Shown here: piece by piece, positions 43,469 to 51,759 of the stretch | Layout: every line of letters begins with the position of its first letter | Position numbering within the stretch: position 1 is the first letter of the stretch | Assembly: GCF_005845215.1 (NCBI RefSeq) | Contig: NZ_SPHO01000006.1 | Location: 248,001 to 312,000 of the forward strand | Reading direction: 5' to 3' | Length of the DNA stretch: 64,000 nt | DNA from: Clostridium sp. 1001271st1 H5 | GTDB lineage: Bacteria; Bacillota; Clostridia; Lachnospirales; Lachnospiraceae | Translations under genes and position numbers: made by a program | Notes under the pieces: generated by a model | What the model was told of the DNA's origin: nothing | The model's database searches: none | What the model saw: only the letters and a program-made list of their open reading frames with translations

Positions 43469-45231
43469 CAGTATGCTCCCTCCCCAAACCGCATGGCCCG
43501 CCTTAACACGGACTTATAGTCTGTCTTCTTCGCCATGGACTTCACCGCTACCGCCAGGGCCACGGCCATCTGAAGGCCGTCCGGAGCGTCATCATTTCTG
43601 CCCATCGGGAACTCCTCCAGCTGCTTAAGCAGTGTCTTATGCTTCCGGTTAAACTTGATATACCCGTTTTTAATGTAGGGCTGCAGGGACTGGATGCGGA
43701 GCATCTTGTTGGCGATGGACTGGATTTCCTCGATGGGGATGTACTCTCCCAGCTCCACCGACAACTGAGCCATAACTTCTTTAAAAAAGTATTGGAACTG
43801 CACCGTCTCTACCCCAAAACGATAAAAGCCCCTGTGATAGTCCCGTTTCAGTCTGCGGTTCATCTCAAACACGTCTTGGATAATGACGTCCGGCTTCCTG
43901 CGTTCCACGCTGGCCGCCTCCACATACATGTATCCGGTATACTGGTCCAGGGCCAGGTTGATGATGGAGGACGTGTCCGCCTTTTTGTTTTTCCCCAGGG
44001 ACGGGTCATTAGAACCAACAAAGAGGTAGCGGCTGTCCGTAAAGTCCACCAGCTCCTCCTCGTAGTAATCAAACCACTCTGGGTTAAAAGCCGCATTGTC
44101 CGGGCCGATGGGGTTGTTCTGCAGTTCGCTGTTAAAGGCCGCCTCCCCGTCTGAAACGCGGATGACCATCAGTTTGTAATAATCCATCTTCTCCGGCCAC
44201 AGGACCTGGGTTCCTGCCAGCATATCTGCCTCGTTTGCCTCGTAAAATTCCCGGGCGTGCTCTTTATGCTTATCATCAAACAGGTTGGTATAAATCTCTG
44301 TCCAGCGCTCCCACAAGTCCTCCCGCTTTGCAAAGGACAGCACGGCCTGATAGGTTCGGGAATCATACTCTGGATTCTTCAGTACTCCGCTGAGCAGGGA
44401 ATCGTAATGGAGTACCGTGCCGATGTACATGATATCCGTATAGGTATCCCCGGCCTTGGATACCGCCTTCTTGAACCAGGATTCCAGCTTCCGGCGCTGC
44501 TCCGCCGTGTTGACGTTCTCGTCATTCTCCACATCGTCCAGGACAATCAGGTCCGGCCTCCAGGCCCGGTGCCGGCGGCCTCGTATCTTCTTCCCGGAAC
44601 CGATGGCCTCAATCTTGATGTCCTGGGCCGTCAGGATGACATTCCCCTTCCACACCTTTCCCTGCTGCCGGCCGAAGTCCTCCTGGATGTCCCGGTTTTC
44701 CTCCAGCTCTGTCTTAATATCCGTTAAGAACCCTTCGGCCTGGTCGGACGAATCGGACAGGATGATGATGTAATGCTTGTACCGGTACAGGGCCGCGTGC
44801 AGGGAATCCTTAAATGTAAAGTTGGTGGACTTTGCATGGCCTCTCGGGGCTGCCACCACGTTCCGGCTTCCGTCCAGCCGTGAGATAACGGCCGCTTCCT
44901 GGTATGGATTGCGCCCCTTCAGCACACCTCCGGTCCAGACCGCGTCCAGCTCCTCATGGAAGGCCGGGGATTTGCGGACAAAGTAGTGTTTTAAATAGGC
45001 CCGGCCAAAGTATCCCAGGTCAATGGCCGCCAGGCGCTTCCTGAGCCCTCTCGGACCCGTCAGGGGATGCCCGTCCCGGTACATCCGCATCAGCTCCCGG
45101 CGCTCCGGCTCATGATCCGTCCGGCGCAGGACATACGCCTCAAACAGCTCCCGCTGATAGGCTTCCCGTTCCTGTTCCTCCCGGCCTTCCTCTTCGTCCA
45201 GGCGCTCCAGGTATTCGTTGATATCAATCAT
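43468..45231 (-). CDS. Terminase large subunit (Mu gp28 type)
   Basis: 587 residues. ATPase part: GSRNVVAAPRGHAKSTNFTF (P-loop) and DLIVLDDVENDENVNTAEQ (Walker B). Nuclease part: FVGSNDPSLGKNKKADTSSI (first Asp) and YRFGVETVQFQYFFKE. It packages DNA, in Mu-type phages by headful cutting into flanking host DNA. Overlaps the small subunit by 8 nt. Confidence 0.9.
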   Translation of the reverse strand: MIDINEYLERLDEEEGREEQEREAYQRELFEAYVLRRTDHEPERRELMRMYRDGHPLTGPRGLRKRLAAIDLGYFGRAYLKHYFVRKSPAFHEELDAVWTGGVLKGRNPYQEAAVISRLDGSRNVVAAPRGHAKSTNFTFKDSLHAALYRYKHYIIILSDSSDQAEGFLTDIKTELEENRDIQEDFGRQQGKVWKGNVILTAQDIKIEAIGSGKKIRGRRHRAWRPDLIVLDDVENDENVNTAEQRRKLESWFKKAVSKAGDTYTDIMYIGTVLHYDSLLSGVLKNPEYDSRTYQAVLSFAKREDLWERWTEIYTNLFDDKHKEHAREFYEANEADMLAGTQVLWPEKMDYYKLMVIRVSDGEAAFNSELQNNPIGPDNAAFNPEWFDYYEEELVDFTDSRYLFVGSNDPSLGKNKKADTSSIINLALDQYTGYMYVEAASVERRKPDVIIQDVFEMNRRLKRDYHRGFYRFGVETVQFQYFFKEVMAQLSVELGEYIPIEEIQSIANKMLRIQSLQPYIKNGYIKFNRKHKTLLKQLEEFPMGRNDDAPDGLQMAVALAVAVKSMAKKTDYKSVLRRAMRFGEGAY

Positions 45232-45784
45232 GCAGCATCAGCTCCTTTGCACGGGTCAGGATTTCCTTCAGTCTCACCTTCAGCTCCGGATCTGACTTGA
45301 TGGTCTTCATGATTTCCTCCTCCATTTCCTGAAAGGCCAGGTCCGCCTTATCCTTCATGTCCTGGCGGACCTTATCTTTATAGGCCTTGGTCCGGCTTAA
45401 GGATGCAATCAGACGGCCTGCCTTGTCTAACGGCAGGTAGTCAAACTCATCCTCCGCTGTTGCCAGGCGGTTAATCAGTCCGTCCATCATCAGCATCAGG
45501 CCCGCCTCGGTATAATCCGCATCCGGGTTCTTCCGGACCACGTTTACCAGGGCCTCGGTCCGGGACTGAGCCTCCAGTAAGCGCTGTGCAGCCGTATTGC
45601 TCCGGACTGCATACCGCCCCACGCTGCTTTTGCTGATTTCATAACCCTTTTCCTTCAGCCAGCCGCTGACGTCCTGGTAGCTGTTGGATGTATCGGAAAG
45701 CATCACGTCTACCTGTCCTTTGATTTCAGACGGCAGTTCGTCAATCTTGGAGGATATGCGGTTCTTCTTCCTCGTCCTTCCCAT
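45224..45784 (-). CDS. DUF3486 family, putative terminase small subunit (Mu gp27)
   Basis: 186 residues. RISSKIDELPSEIKGQVDVM, SYQDVSGWLKEKGYEISKSS, VGRYAV is the N-terminal helix-turn-helix typical of DUF3486. The rest is helical (LIASLSRTKAYKDKVRQDMK). DNA recognition for packaging. Confidence 0.85.
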   Translation of the reverse strand: MGRTRKKNRISSKIDELPSEIKGQVDVMLSDTSNSYQDVSGWLKEKGYEISKSSVGRYAVRSNTAAQRLLEAQSRTEALVNVVRKNPDADYTEAGLMLMMDGLINRLATAEDEFDYLPLDKAGRLIASLSRTKAYKDKVRQDMKDKADLAFQEMEEEIMKTIKSDPELKVRLKEILTRAKELMLHD

Positions 45785-46098
45785 CAGACATCCACTCCCG
45801 CGTCCTCTATAGTGCCCTCCGCCAGGTCCACACCGGCCTTGGTCAGCCGTATCACGGCGTCCTTGGCGTATGCGTTGTAGGCGGTCACCTTCAGGTTCGT
45901 GAACTCAATGTATCCAGCGTCCCTCAGGTAGTCCAGGTATTTGGTGATGTCCGGGGATACGATTAATCCCGCCGCTATCATGGAGTTGGACAGCTGCCTG
46001 GTCAGCGCCGTGTTGTTATATCCTTTTACCAGGGACCGTATGATATAGCCCCTGACTGCCTTGTTGTGCTGGATTTCAGCCAGCTCCCTATCATCCAT
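45784..46098 (-). CDS. Winged-helix phage protein upstream of DUF3486 (VpaChn25_0724-like)
   Basis: 104 residues. VRGYIIRSLVKGYNNTALTR, then YLDYLRDAGYIEFTNLKVT and DAVIRLTKAGVDLAEG form a small winged helix. Its place between the DUF2730-like and DUF3486 genes is the same as in many Mu-like phages. Role unknown. Confidence 0.65.
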   Translation of the reverse strand: MDDRELAEIQHNKAVRGYIIRSLVKGYNNTALTRQLSNSMIAAGLIVSPDITKYLDYLRDAGYIEFTNLKVTAYNAYAKDAVIRLTKAGVDLAEGTIEDAGVDV

Positions 46099-46444
46099 CC
46101 GCTTTGCCTCCCTGTCTTACCAGTAACCGGTCCAGCTTGCCGTCCATGGACCGCATCTTGTCCTCCACCCCGTTCATGCTCCGGAAAAAATCCTCCCGCA
46201 GCACAAAGGTCGTGGCAAAATCCCCCTTGATGGAGCTCAGTTCCTTCTGCACTGCCTTGATGTCTGCCTCCTGCTTGTCCTCCAGCTTGGTAACCCTCTC
46301 GTCAAACCTGGCAATGGTGCTGTCCAGCTTGCTCCCGACACCGCTTACGGACTGCTTGAAGTCATCAATCATCATTTTTACCAGGAACCAGAGGACCGTT
46401 CCCACCGCAGTGGCTGCCATGCCGATTGTGACTGCATCGTTCAT
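46091..46444 (-). CDS. DUF2730-like membrane/coiled-coil phage protein
   Basis: 117 residues from ATG 46444 (ATGA overlap with holin). One membrane helix AATAVGTVLWFLVKMMI followed by coiled coil (ARFDERVTKLEDKQEADIKA, VQKELSSIKGDF). Might act as a holin partner or spanin-like protein in lysis. In Mu the equivalent place holds gp25/26-type lysis-region genes. Confidence 0.6.
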   Translation of the reverse strand: MNDAVTIGMAATAVGTVLWFLVKMMIDDFKQSVSGVGSKLDSTIARFDERVTKLEDKQEADIKAVQKELSSIKGDFATTFVLREDFFRSMNGVEDKMRSMDGKLDRLLVRQGGKADG

Positions 46445-46788
46445 GCGCTTCCTCCCGGATGTTTGTATCTTGCCCACAGCTGCGCCAGCTTCTCCCAGCC
46501 GTACATGGCCAGGAAGGCCACATAAAAAGCCACTACCAGGGCCAAGACCGGGCCCCACCACACGGCCGCGGCCTTCGTGCTGGTCACATACCACCAATAG
46601 ACCAGCTGACAGAGGACAACCGACAGCACAATCACCTGCACGGCCGTGGGTATCCTTCCCAAAAAGCCGATTTCCTTGGTTACCTCCGTGATGACGCTGA
46701 CCGTAAAGGCCGCCACCGCAATGGCCGCCATCATGAGGGCCAGCTGCTGGGTATACTGCCCCGCCAAGGTCTGTAATACGTTCTCCAT
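46441..46788 (-). CDS. Phage holin-like membrane protein
   Basis: 115 residues from ATG 46788 (GAGGAA 7 nt upstream). Three hydrophobic segments (ALMMAAIAVAAFTVSVITEV, AVQVIVLSVVLCQLVYWWYV, WWGPVLALVVAFYVAFLAMY) and a short basic tail. First gene after the terminator that follows mor. The endolysin is on the other side of mor. Confidence 0.7.
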   Translation of the reverse strand: MENVLQTLAGQYTQQLALMMAAIAVAAFTVSVITEVTKEIGFLGRIPTAVQVIVLSVVLCQLVYWWYVTSTKAAAVWWGPVLALVVAFYVAFLAMYGWEKLAQLWARYKHPGGSA

Positions 46789-46825
46789 TTCCCATTCCTC
46801 CTCGCTCGTTCTGTCTGTCCTGGGA

Positions 46826-46858
46826 CAAAAAAAACAGGACATGACTTTCGTCATGTCC
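46826..46858 (-). terminator. Intrinsic terminator between mor and the late genes
   Basis: On the minus strand GGACATGAC-GAAA-GTCATGTCC followed by TGTTTTTTTT: 9-bp stem, GAAA tetraloop, eight T. It would stop early/middle transcription after mor, 38 nt before the holin ATG. Confidence 0.9.
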
Positions 46859-46909
46859 ATAGGATAATCCATCTGGAAACATATTGTTAGCCCAAGCATT
46901 TTGGACAAC

Positions 46910-47254
46910 TTATCTTTTTTGGGCCTTTCCGGATTCTTCATCCAGGAACTCAAATAAGCTGATCTGGGTTGGGTCCAGGTCCCGCACAATCTGTAATATC
47001 TGGTTGGTGGTCAGGTCGTATTCCTTGGCCAGCTCCTTGGCGTTCCTTCCGTTGTACTCCCGCCGTATCCGGCGGTTCCGCGCCGGGGCCAGGATGCGCT
47101 CCGCCTTGGGCAGGTATATCTTGTCCCCCATGAAATACTGAGACAGCTTCAGCACGTTCTTCAAACCTATCATTTCCACCACCAGGCGGTACGGCTCCGC
47201 GATATCCTCCAGAGTGGTATCCGCTTCCAGCTCCTCCATCAGCTCCCTGCGCAT
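46910..47254 (-). CDS. mor: Mor/C-like transcription activator
   Basis: 114 residues. EPYRLVVEMIGLKNVLKLSQ, YFMGDKIYLPKAERILAP, then the helix-turn-helix RIRREYNGRNAKELAKEYDL, TTNQILQIV are the Mor family pattern. In Mu, Mor activates the middle promoter and C the late ones. Only one member is seen here, at the border between early and late genes, so it probably switches on the late operon directly. Confidence 0.9.
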   Translation of the reverse strand: MRRELMEELEADTTLEDIAEPYRLVVEMIGLKNVLKLSQYFMGDKIYLPKAERILAPARNRRIRREYNGRNAKELAKEYDLTTNQILQIVRDLDPTQISLFEFLDEESGKAQKR

Positions 47255-47269
47255 CCATATCCCCTCCTC

Positions 47270-48127
47270 TTATTCCGCCAGGCCTTCCCACTTAAGTGCG
47301 CCGTCCTGGTCCGGGGTCAGTGTGACCGGCTCCGTGACCATGGCTCCGGCTCCGTCCATCAGATACCATTTCCCGTCTATGGTCTGCTGCCCCTTTACCA
47401 TGGCACCATCGGTTCCCAGGTAGTACCAGCTTCCCTGGTACTGGTACCAGGTGTCCCTGACCATGCGGCCGGCCCCGTCAAACCAGTACCAGCGGCCGTC
47501 CACATCCAGGTACCAGGCGTTACGAACACATTGTCCCGTATCCCCCAGGTAAAACCGCCAGACGCCGTCCTCTTCCTGCCAGCCCGATTTCCTGACCGGC
47601 TCCTCCAAGGCCACGTCATCCAGCAGATAGCGACGGACACACACCAAACCCTTGTTCCCGCGTTTGGTGGAGGCTTTGGTATTCTGGCGCTGCCGGCAAT
47701 AGGCTATCATGTCCTTATAGGATGGGCGGCCGCTTCCGTGTCCGCAGATGATGGTATCCTTCCCGTTCAGCGTATGCACCATCTCCACATGTCCGATGGT
47801 CTGCGGCCGGCTCTCGTCCGTCCCGGCAAACTCCAGCATGTCACCTACCCGCAGCTGGCCGATGTCCTGCACCTGGCCGTCCCGGATGGGGACGTCCACC
47901 GTCACCAGCCGCGCGGACTGGTAGATGCCGGCTGTGTTCAGGATACCGAAACCATATCCGGCTTCTTTGTATGCGTAACAGATGGAGCTGGAGCAGTCGC
48001 TGTAATAGTTCCCATCTCTGTGTTTCCGGTAGCAGTAGTCCCGCAGCGGCTGGCTGTAATGGTTCCTTCCGATGAGCTCGTCATACTTCCTGGCCACGGC
48101 CTGTCTCTTTTCGTCTGCTTTCATCAT
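47270..48127 (-). CDS. Endolysin: NlpC/P60-like peptidase with cell-wall-binding repeats
   Basis: 285 residues. Catalytic Cys in YYSDCSSSICYAYKEAGYG and His in TIGHVEMVHTLNG (residues ~45-115). C-terminal choline-binding-type repeats rich in Trp/Tyr (GWQEEDGVWRFYLGDTGQCV, WYLDVDGRWYWFDGAGRMV, WYQYQGSWYYLGTDGAMVKG) at about 180-265. It cuts the peptide part of host peptidoglycan. It lies with the early operon side of the terminator. Confidence 0.85.
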   Translation of the reverse strand: MMKADEKRQAVARKYDELIGRNHYSQPLRDYCYRKHRDGNYYSDCSSSICYAYKEAGYGFGILNTAGIYQSARLVTVDVPIRDGQVQDIGQLRVGDMLEFAGTDESRPQTIGHVEMVHTLNGKDTIICGHGSGRPSYKDMIAYCRQRQNTKASTKRGNKGLVCVRRYLLDDVALEEPVRKSGWQEEDGVWRFYLGDTGQCVRNAWYLDVDGRWYWFDGAGRMVRDTWYQYQGSWYYLGTDGAMVKGQQTIDGKWYLMDGAGAMVTEPVTLTPDQDGALKWEGLAE

Positions 48128-48828
48128 TTGTCCTCCCTTTCATAGGCAATTTCCAGTTTCAGCTTAGATGTCACAATCAGGGACCGCTTGATTTCATCCA
48201 TGCTCCAGTCGATTCCCTCATCCGGCAGGATGGCCTGTATCAGTTCCGCGTTTTTAATCTTTGATATGTAGTACAGGTCCATGTCCAGGTTGGGGGCGGC
48301 GGCCTCCGCGGCCTCCTCCGTGGTCCCCTTGCCCAGATACCCCAGGACGGACAGCAGCGTCTTCTTATCCTCCTTGTAGTCCCCCTTCAGTCTCCGGGCC
48401 AGCACCTCCCTCTGGCCTGCGCTCACCGGTACGCTCATCTCCTTCAGGTAATCCTCCAAAGTATACTCAAAGGTGTAATCGTTGGCGGCAATGGCCTTCA
48501 GGGCCTTCTGCAGCTTTTTATCCAGGTTATAGGTAGTCTTTGTGGTCTCCGTCACCAGCCCTGTGCACACATCCTCACCGATAGCCTGTTTTAACCGGGG
48601 CATGTTGAGAATGTCTATCTCCTTCGGCTCTGACACGGCCGCATAGCTCCCGTCCGTCCCATACATACGGCAGTACTGGTTATTCCGGTCCTTTAAGACC
48701 GACAGTCCCCGGTTCTGGATTTCCGCCTTGTATTGTTCCAGGGCGGACTTGGCATCCTCAGCCACCTTCATGGCCGCCACGGCCAGGTCCACCAGCTCCT
48801 TATCGTTTACCGTTCCCAAATCCATCAT
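48124..48828 (-). CDS. Phage early-region protein, unknown (234 aa)
   Basis: VDLAVAAMKVAEDAKSALEQ is a helical N-terminus; LSVLKDRNNQYCRMYGTDGS then AVSEPKEIDILNMPRLKQA follow, and ANDYTFEYTLEDYLKEMSV and QREVLARRLKGDYKEDKKTL close a helical C-half. I do not recognise the family. A Gam-like role would fit the region but no sequence feature proves it. It overlaps both neighbours by 4 nt. Confidence 0.65.
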   Translation of the reverse strand: MMDLGTVNDKELVDLAVAAMKVAEDAKSALEQYKAEIQNRGLSVLKDRNNQYCRMYGTDGSYAAVSEPKEIDILNMPRLKQAIGEDVCTGLVTETTKTTYNLDKKLQKALKAIAANDYTFEYTLEDYLKEMSVPVSAGQREVLARRLKGDYKEDKKTLLSVLGYLGKGTTEEAAEAAAPNLDMDLYYISKIKNAELIQAILPDEGIDWSMDEIKRSLIVTSKLKLEIAYEREDK

Positions 48829-49088
48829 GCAAGCTCCTTCCGTTTCTGCTTCACGTATTCATCCACCAGCTGGTCTGCGCAGGCACGGCAGACCCCTTTG
48901 CCATTTTTTTTAAGATGGATTTCCTCACTTCCGCAGTAGATGCAGCGGGCCTGGTAGGCCCGGATGACCAGCTCGTTCCTGTCATTGACCTCCAGCTCAA
49001 TGGCGTCCCTGGGCTCAATCCCCATGGACCGCCTGAGCTTCACGGGGATGTTGACCCCGCCCTTGCTTGTAATGCGTTTGTATTCCAT
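48825..49088 (-). CDS. AbrB/MazE-type DNA-binding domain fused to a zinc ribbon
   Basis: 87 residues from ATG 49088 (GGAGG upstream). SpoVT/AbrB domain MEYKRITSKGGVNIPVKLRR, SMGIEPRDAIELEV, then a Cys4 zinc ribbon CIYC...CRAC at residues ~52-76. Probably a phage transcription regulator. The AbrB-zinc ribbon combination is uncommon. Confidence 0.75.
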   Translation of the reverse strand: MEYKRITSKGGVNIPVKLRRSMGIEPRDAIELEVNDRNELVIRAYQARCIYCGSEEIHLKKNGKGVCRACADQLVDEYVKQKRKELA

Positions 49089-49101
49089 TGCTTCCTCCTT
49101 C

Positions 49102-49362
49102 TTATCCCATGTCCCAGGTATGTCCCTCCCGGATGTCCTGGGCATGCTCCTCATCCAGACGGGCCGTGGCCGCCAGAAAGATATCCAGCATGGCGTCCTT
49201 GACTTCCTCCACACCCATGCCGCGTTTTACCGCCTCCGCTGCCACGATGCCGGCGAACACCCCCAGCATCCGGGCCATGTCCTCCATGCTCACGTCCGTC
49301 CCACCCATCCGGATGGTCCCGTCCTCCCGGACCAGCTCTATCCGGGCTTGTGTTGGTTCCAT
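49102..49362 (-). CDS. Small acidic phage protein, unknown
   Basis: 86 residues, helical and acidic (DVSMEDMARMLGVFAGIVAA, EAVKRGMGVEEVKDAMLDI, TARLDEEHAQDIREGH). Ribosome site present and inside the early operon. Function unknown. Confidence 0.6.
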   Translation of the reverse strand: MEPTQARIELVREDGTIRMGGTDVSMEDMARMLGVFAGIVAAEAVKRGMGVEEVKDAMLDIFLAATARLDEEHAQDIREGHTWDMG

Positions 49363-49372
49363 AGGCCCTCCC

Positions 49373-49966
49373 TTAAAACTTCTTTTTTCCTATTAACGTG
49401 TTGACAATCGCTTCCACCTCGTCCGCGGCCCGGGCCACGCCGGCCCGGCTGCTGCGCATGACTGCCTGGTACCCTTCGCACATCTCCTTCAGCAGACGGA
49501 TGCGCTCCTGGTATTCCTGTATCTGCCCTTCTCCCTCCTGCAGGATGGCTTGGTAGGCACGGTTCTGTTCCTCCACCTTGCGTCTTGTTTCATCCAGATG
49601 TCCTTTTGCTTCCTCCAGGCGCTGGACCATCCGCTCCACGTACAGCTTGTCCAGGTCCGGCCCGCAGCCAAGGTCCACCCGGTACAGGGTGATGACGTTG
49701 CGGGTTTCGGCATTAGCCAGCAGTATCCACAGGCCGTTCACATACACTTCCTTGGGCACCCGGTCCTTTCCACCCTCCGTCCGGCCCGTATAGACACGCT
49801 TCCCGTAACGCAGCATCTGGTTGATTTCTTCCTCTATCCGCTGGCTGTGCTCCGCCACGTAGGTGGTTATCTCCAGCCGGCTGTCCCGGTCCTTGCACCG
49901 TTCGGCGTAACGCTCCTTTGCGTGGTTGCTCACGGTATACACGGATGTTCCCTTTCCTGTCTCCAT
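49373..49966 (-). CDS. Coiled-coil early phage protein, unknown
   Basis: 197 residues. N-terminal globular part VSNHAKERYAERCKDRDSRL, VYVNGLWILLANAETRNVIT, YRVDLG resembles small RNA-binding or nuclease-like folds. The C-terminal half is a long coiled coil (YVERMVQRLEEAKGHLDETR, YQERIRLLKEMCEGYQAV). No family recognised. Confidence 0.6.
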   Translation of the reverse strand: METGKGTSVYTVSNHAKERYAERCKDRDSRLEITTYVAEHSQRIEEEINQMLRYGKRVYTGRTEGGKDRVPKEVYVNGLWILLANAETRNVITLYRVDLGCGPDLDKLYVERMVQRLEEAKGHLDETRRKVEEQNRAYQAILQEGEGQIQEYQERIRLLKEMCEGYQAVMRSSRAGVARAADEVEAIVNTLIGKKKF

Positions 49967-49980
49967 CCCTTCGTCCCTCC

Positions 49981-50289
49981 TTATTCATCCAGCGGCATGA
50001 CATAGGTTTTGGGAGGGATGGCCACAAAGGCAGGCTGATGACGTCCCGTAATCAGGCTCGTCCCTCCCTCGCAGGAGATATACTCCGACTGTTTCTCCAA
50101 AATATCCTGAAGCACCTCTTTTGCCCGCTCCTTCCTGCGGTAAAACCCTAATGCATGCTCCTTCCGGTCCGTCTTACGGTTAAGCAAGAGCACGTAATCC
50201 ATCCTGCCTGGCGCTGGCGGTGCAACGCGTATCTCATCCATGGATTCCGTAGTCAGCAGCCGCTCCTTATTCTGTGTCAGTATCCACAT
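49981..50289 (-). CDS. Small early phage protein, unknown
   Basis: 102 residues from ATG 50289 (AAGGGGGGAAGG upstream; overlaps the neighbour by 23 nt). LTQNKERLLTTESMDEIRVA, MDYVLLLNRKTDRKEHALG, FYRRKERAKEVLQDI. Function unknown. Confidence 0.6.
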   Translation of the reverse strand: MWILTQNKERLLTTESMDEIRVAPPAPGRMDYVLLLNRKTDRKEHALGFYRRKERAKEVLQDILEKQSEYISCEGGTSLITGRHQPAFVAIPPKTYVMPLDE

Positions 50290-50497
50290 GTTCCTTCCCC
50301 CCTTCACCATCCGGCTTTATGCTGGTCTCCTCCGGCACTCCCGTTACCATCTCCCTTATGTAGCGGTGCGGCACGTTGCAGTTCACGGCATTTTTCATCA
50401 GTTCCGCGAATGTGCTTTCCCGCATGAGCCGGTAAAAATCGGAAAAGGTGATCTCCACCCGGTCCTCTTTTGAAAATGCATCCAGTAGCGTTCCCAT
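50267..50497 (-). CDS. Small early phage protein, unknown
   Basis: 76 residues from ATG 50497 (GGAAGGAAAAACAG upstream). LLDAFSKEDRVEITFSDFYR, LMRESTFAELMKNAVNCNV, PHRYIREMVTGV. Helical. Function unknown; it resembles small proteins common in Mu-like early regions. Confidence 0.6.
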   Translation of the reverse strand: MGTLLDAFSKEDRVEITFSDFYRLMRESTFAELMKNAVNCNVPHRYIREMVTGVPEETSIKPDGEGGKEHVDTDTE

Positions 50498-50528
50498 CTG
50501 TTTTTCCTTCCTTTCTCTAAACCATATG

Positions 50529-50801
50529 TTAGTTTTGCAGCACACCATTATCTTTCAGGACCTGTTGAAATACAAGCCGGTTTGCAACATGGGTGAACCC
50601 CAAAATGTCAATATCATCTCCTGTAACTTTTCTGTACAGCATCCATTGTGCATAAATCATTGCTGTGAAATCTTCCGTCAGCTCATCCTTTTTCATTTCC
50701 AGCGGAGCCAGCGCAAGCCCCTCTTTTTCATCATCCTCTTTATATGCATCACTTAAAGCCACTGCAAAGTGTAGCATCTTCTGGTCAAATGGTTCCTCCA
50801 T
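50529..50801 (-). CDS. Small early phage protein, unknown
   Basis: 90 residues. MLHFAVALSDAYKEDDEKE, EMKKDELTEDFTAMIYAQWM, YRKVTGDDIDILGFTHVANR. Helical and acidic. Function unknown. Confidence 0.6.
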   Translation of the reverse strand: MEEPFDQKMLHFAVALSDAYKEDDEKEGLALAPLEMKKDELTEDFTAMIYAQWMLYRKVTGDDIDILGFTHVANRLVFQQVLKDNGVLQN

Positions 50802-50865
50802 ACGCCTATCCCTTCCTCCGGCTCAACCGGAAAATCCTAATATTGCTTATGTCAGTTTTTGTGGA

Positions 50866-51060
50866 TTAAAGCTTATGCCCGCAGTACGGACAATACGCAA
50901 TTCCATCCGCTGTATTTCCGTGTTTTTCGCTCCACCTCACCCAGTACCAATGTAAATCACTGAGCTGTTGGACAGCGATTTGTTGCTTTTTCAAACTCGC
51001 ATTATATTTTTCCAGCACTTTGCACTCGTGGCTCTCTATTACTTCCATAGGTCTGCTCAT
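50866..51060 (-). CDS. Small early phage protein with half zinc ribbon
   Basis: 64 residues from ATG 51060 (GGAGGAAGGG upstream). MSRPMEVIESHECKVLEKYN, then IAYCPYCGHKL at the C-terminus: one CxxC knuckle plus a lone Cys at 13 and a His. Function unknown. Confidence 0.55.
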   Translation of the reverse strand: MSRPMEVIESHECKVLEKYNASLKKQQIAVQQLSDLHWYWVRWSEKHGNTADGIAYCPYCGHKL

Positions 51061-51084
51061 AATCTTCCCTTCCTCCGTCAAATC

Positions 51085-51363
51085 CTAATTTTCTTCATTG
51101 ACAATAATACCCCCATGGATAATAATACGTTTTCCGTTCTGGTCGTCAAAGTACACCTCATTTTCACTTTCAGAAATGTCAAACTTACCAGACCAATGCC
51201 GAATTTCCTCGCCATTATAATCATAAAGCGTAACCGTGCGGTTAAGCCCTCCCTTCATGTCACTACTAATAGACTTTCCCATCCTGCTCCATGAGGAACA
51301 CCCGCTAAGTAATCCTGACACCAAAATGATAGTTATCAATACCGCTCTTTTTAAATCTTTCAT
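51085..51363 (-). CDS. Phage-encoded lipoprotein
   Basis: 92 residues. Basic start, hydrophobic VLITIILVSGLLSGCSSW with lipobox LLSGC (Cys22), then GLNRTVTLYDYNGEEIRHWS, FDISESENEVYFDDQNGKRI. It recalls a small lipoprotein family (DUF5052-like) recurrent in Firmicute phages. Surface lipoproteins of prophages often block infection by related phages. That role is inferred. GC is lower than its neighbours. Confidence 0.7.
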   Translation of the reverse strand: MKDLKRAVLITIILVSGLLSGCSSWSRMGKSISSDMKGGLNRTVTLYDYNGEEIRHWSGKFDISESENEVYFDDQNGKRIIIHGGIIVNEEN

Positions 51364-51436
51364 ATGTCTCCCTTCGTAAATGTAGGTTAATTTTCATATA
51401 ATCCATCTTACCGTTTCAAGGTTCCCATACCGGCTG

Positions 51437-51757
51437 TTATCTGTGTTTCCACAACCAGCTTTGTTGCTGTTTCTCCCGCCCCTTTGCCAGAATCTTCAGC
51501 CGGGTTCCGTCCCACAGGGCCTTCATCCCGGCTATGTAGTTCTCTTCCTGGGCCCTTCCTGATAGCTCAATATCCATTTCCTCTAATTCGTCAAACGCCT
51601 CCAGCTGGCCTTTCTTTAATGTTTTCCGGAATCTCTGGTGAGCTTCATAGTTCTCCTTCATCCAGCGTTTATATGCGCGGGAATAGTCCATTCCGTCAGC
51701 CGGACGGAAATCACCATGGAATATGCGTTTAAAGAGCTTCGTATGTTTCCCTGGCAT
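51437..51757 (-). CDS. Small early phage protein, unknown
   Basis: 106 residues from ATG 51757 (GGAGG 6 nt upstream within the previous gene's end). FKRIFHGDFRPADGMDYSRA, YKRWMKENYEAHQRFRKTL, charged and helical. Function unknown. Confidence 0.6.
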   Translation of the reverse strand: MPGKHTKLFKRIFHGDFRPADGMDYSRAYKRWMKENYEAHQRFRKTLKKGQLEAFDELEEMDIELSGRAQEENYIAGMKALWDGTRLKILAKGREKQQQSWLWKHR

Positions 51758-51759
51758 GA

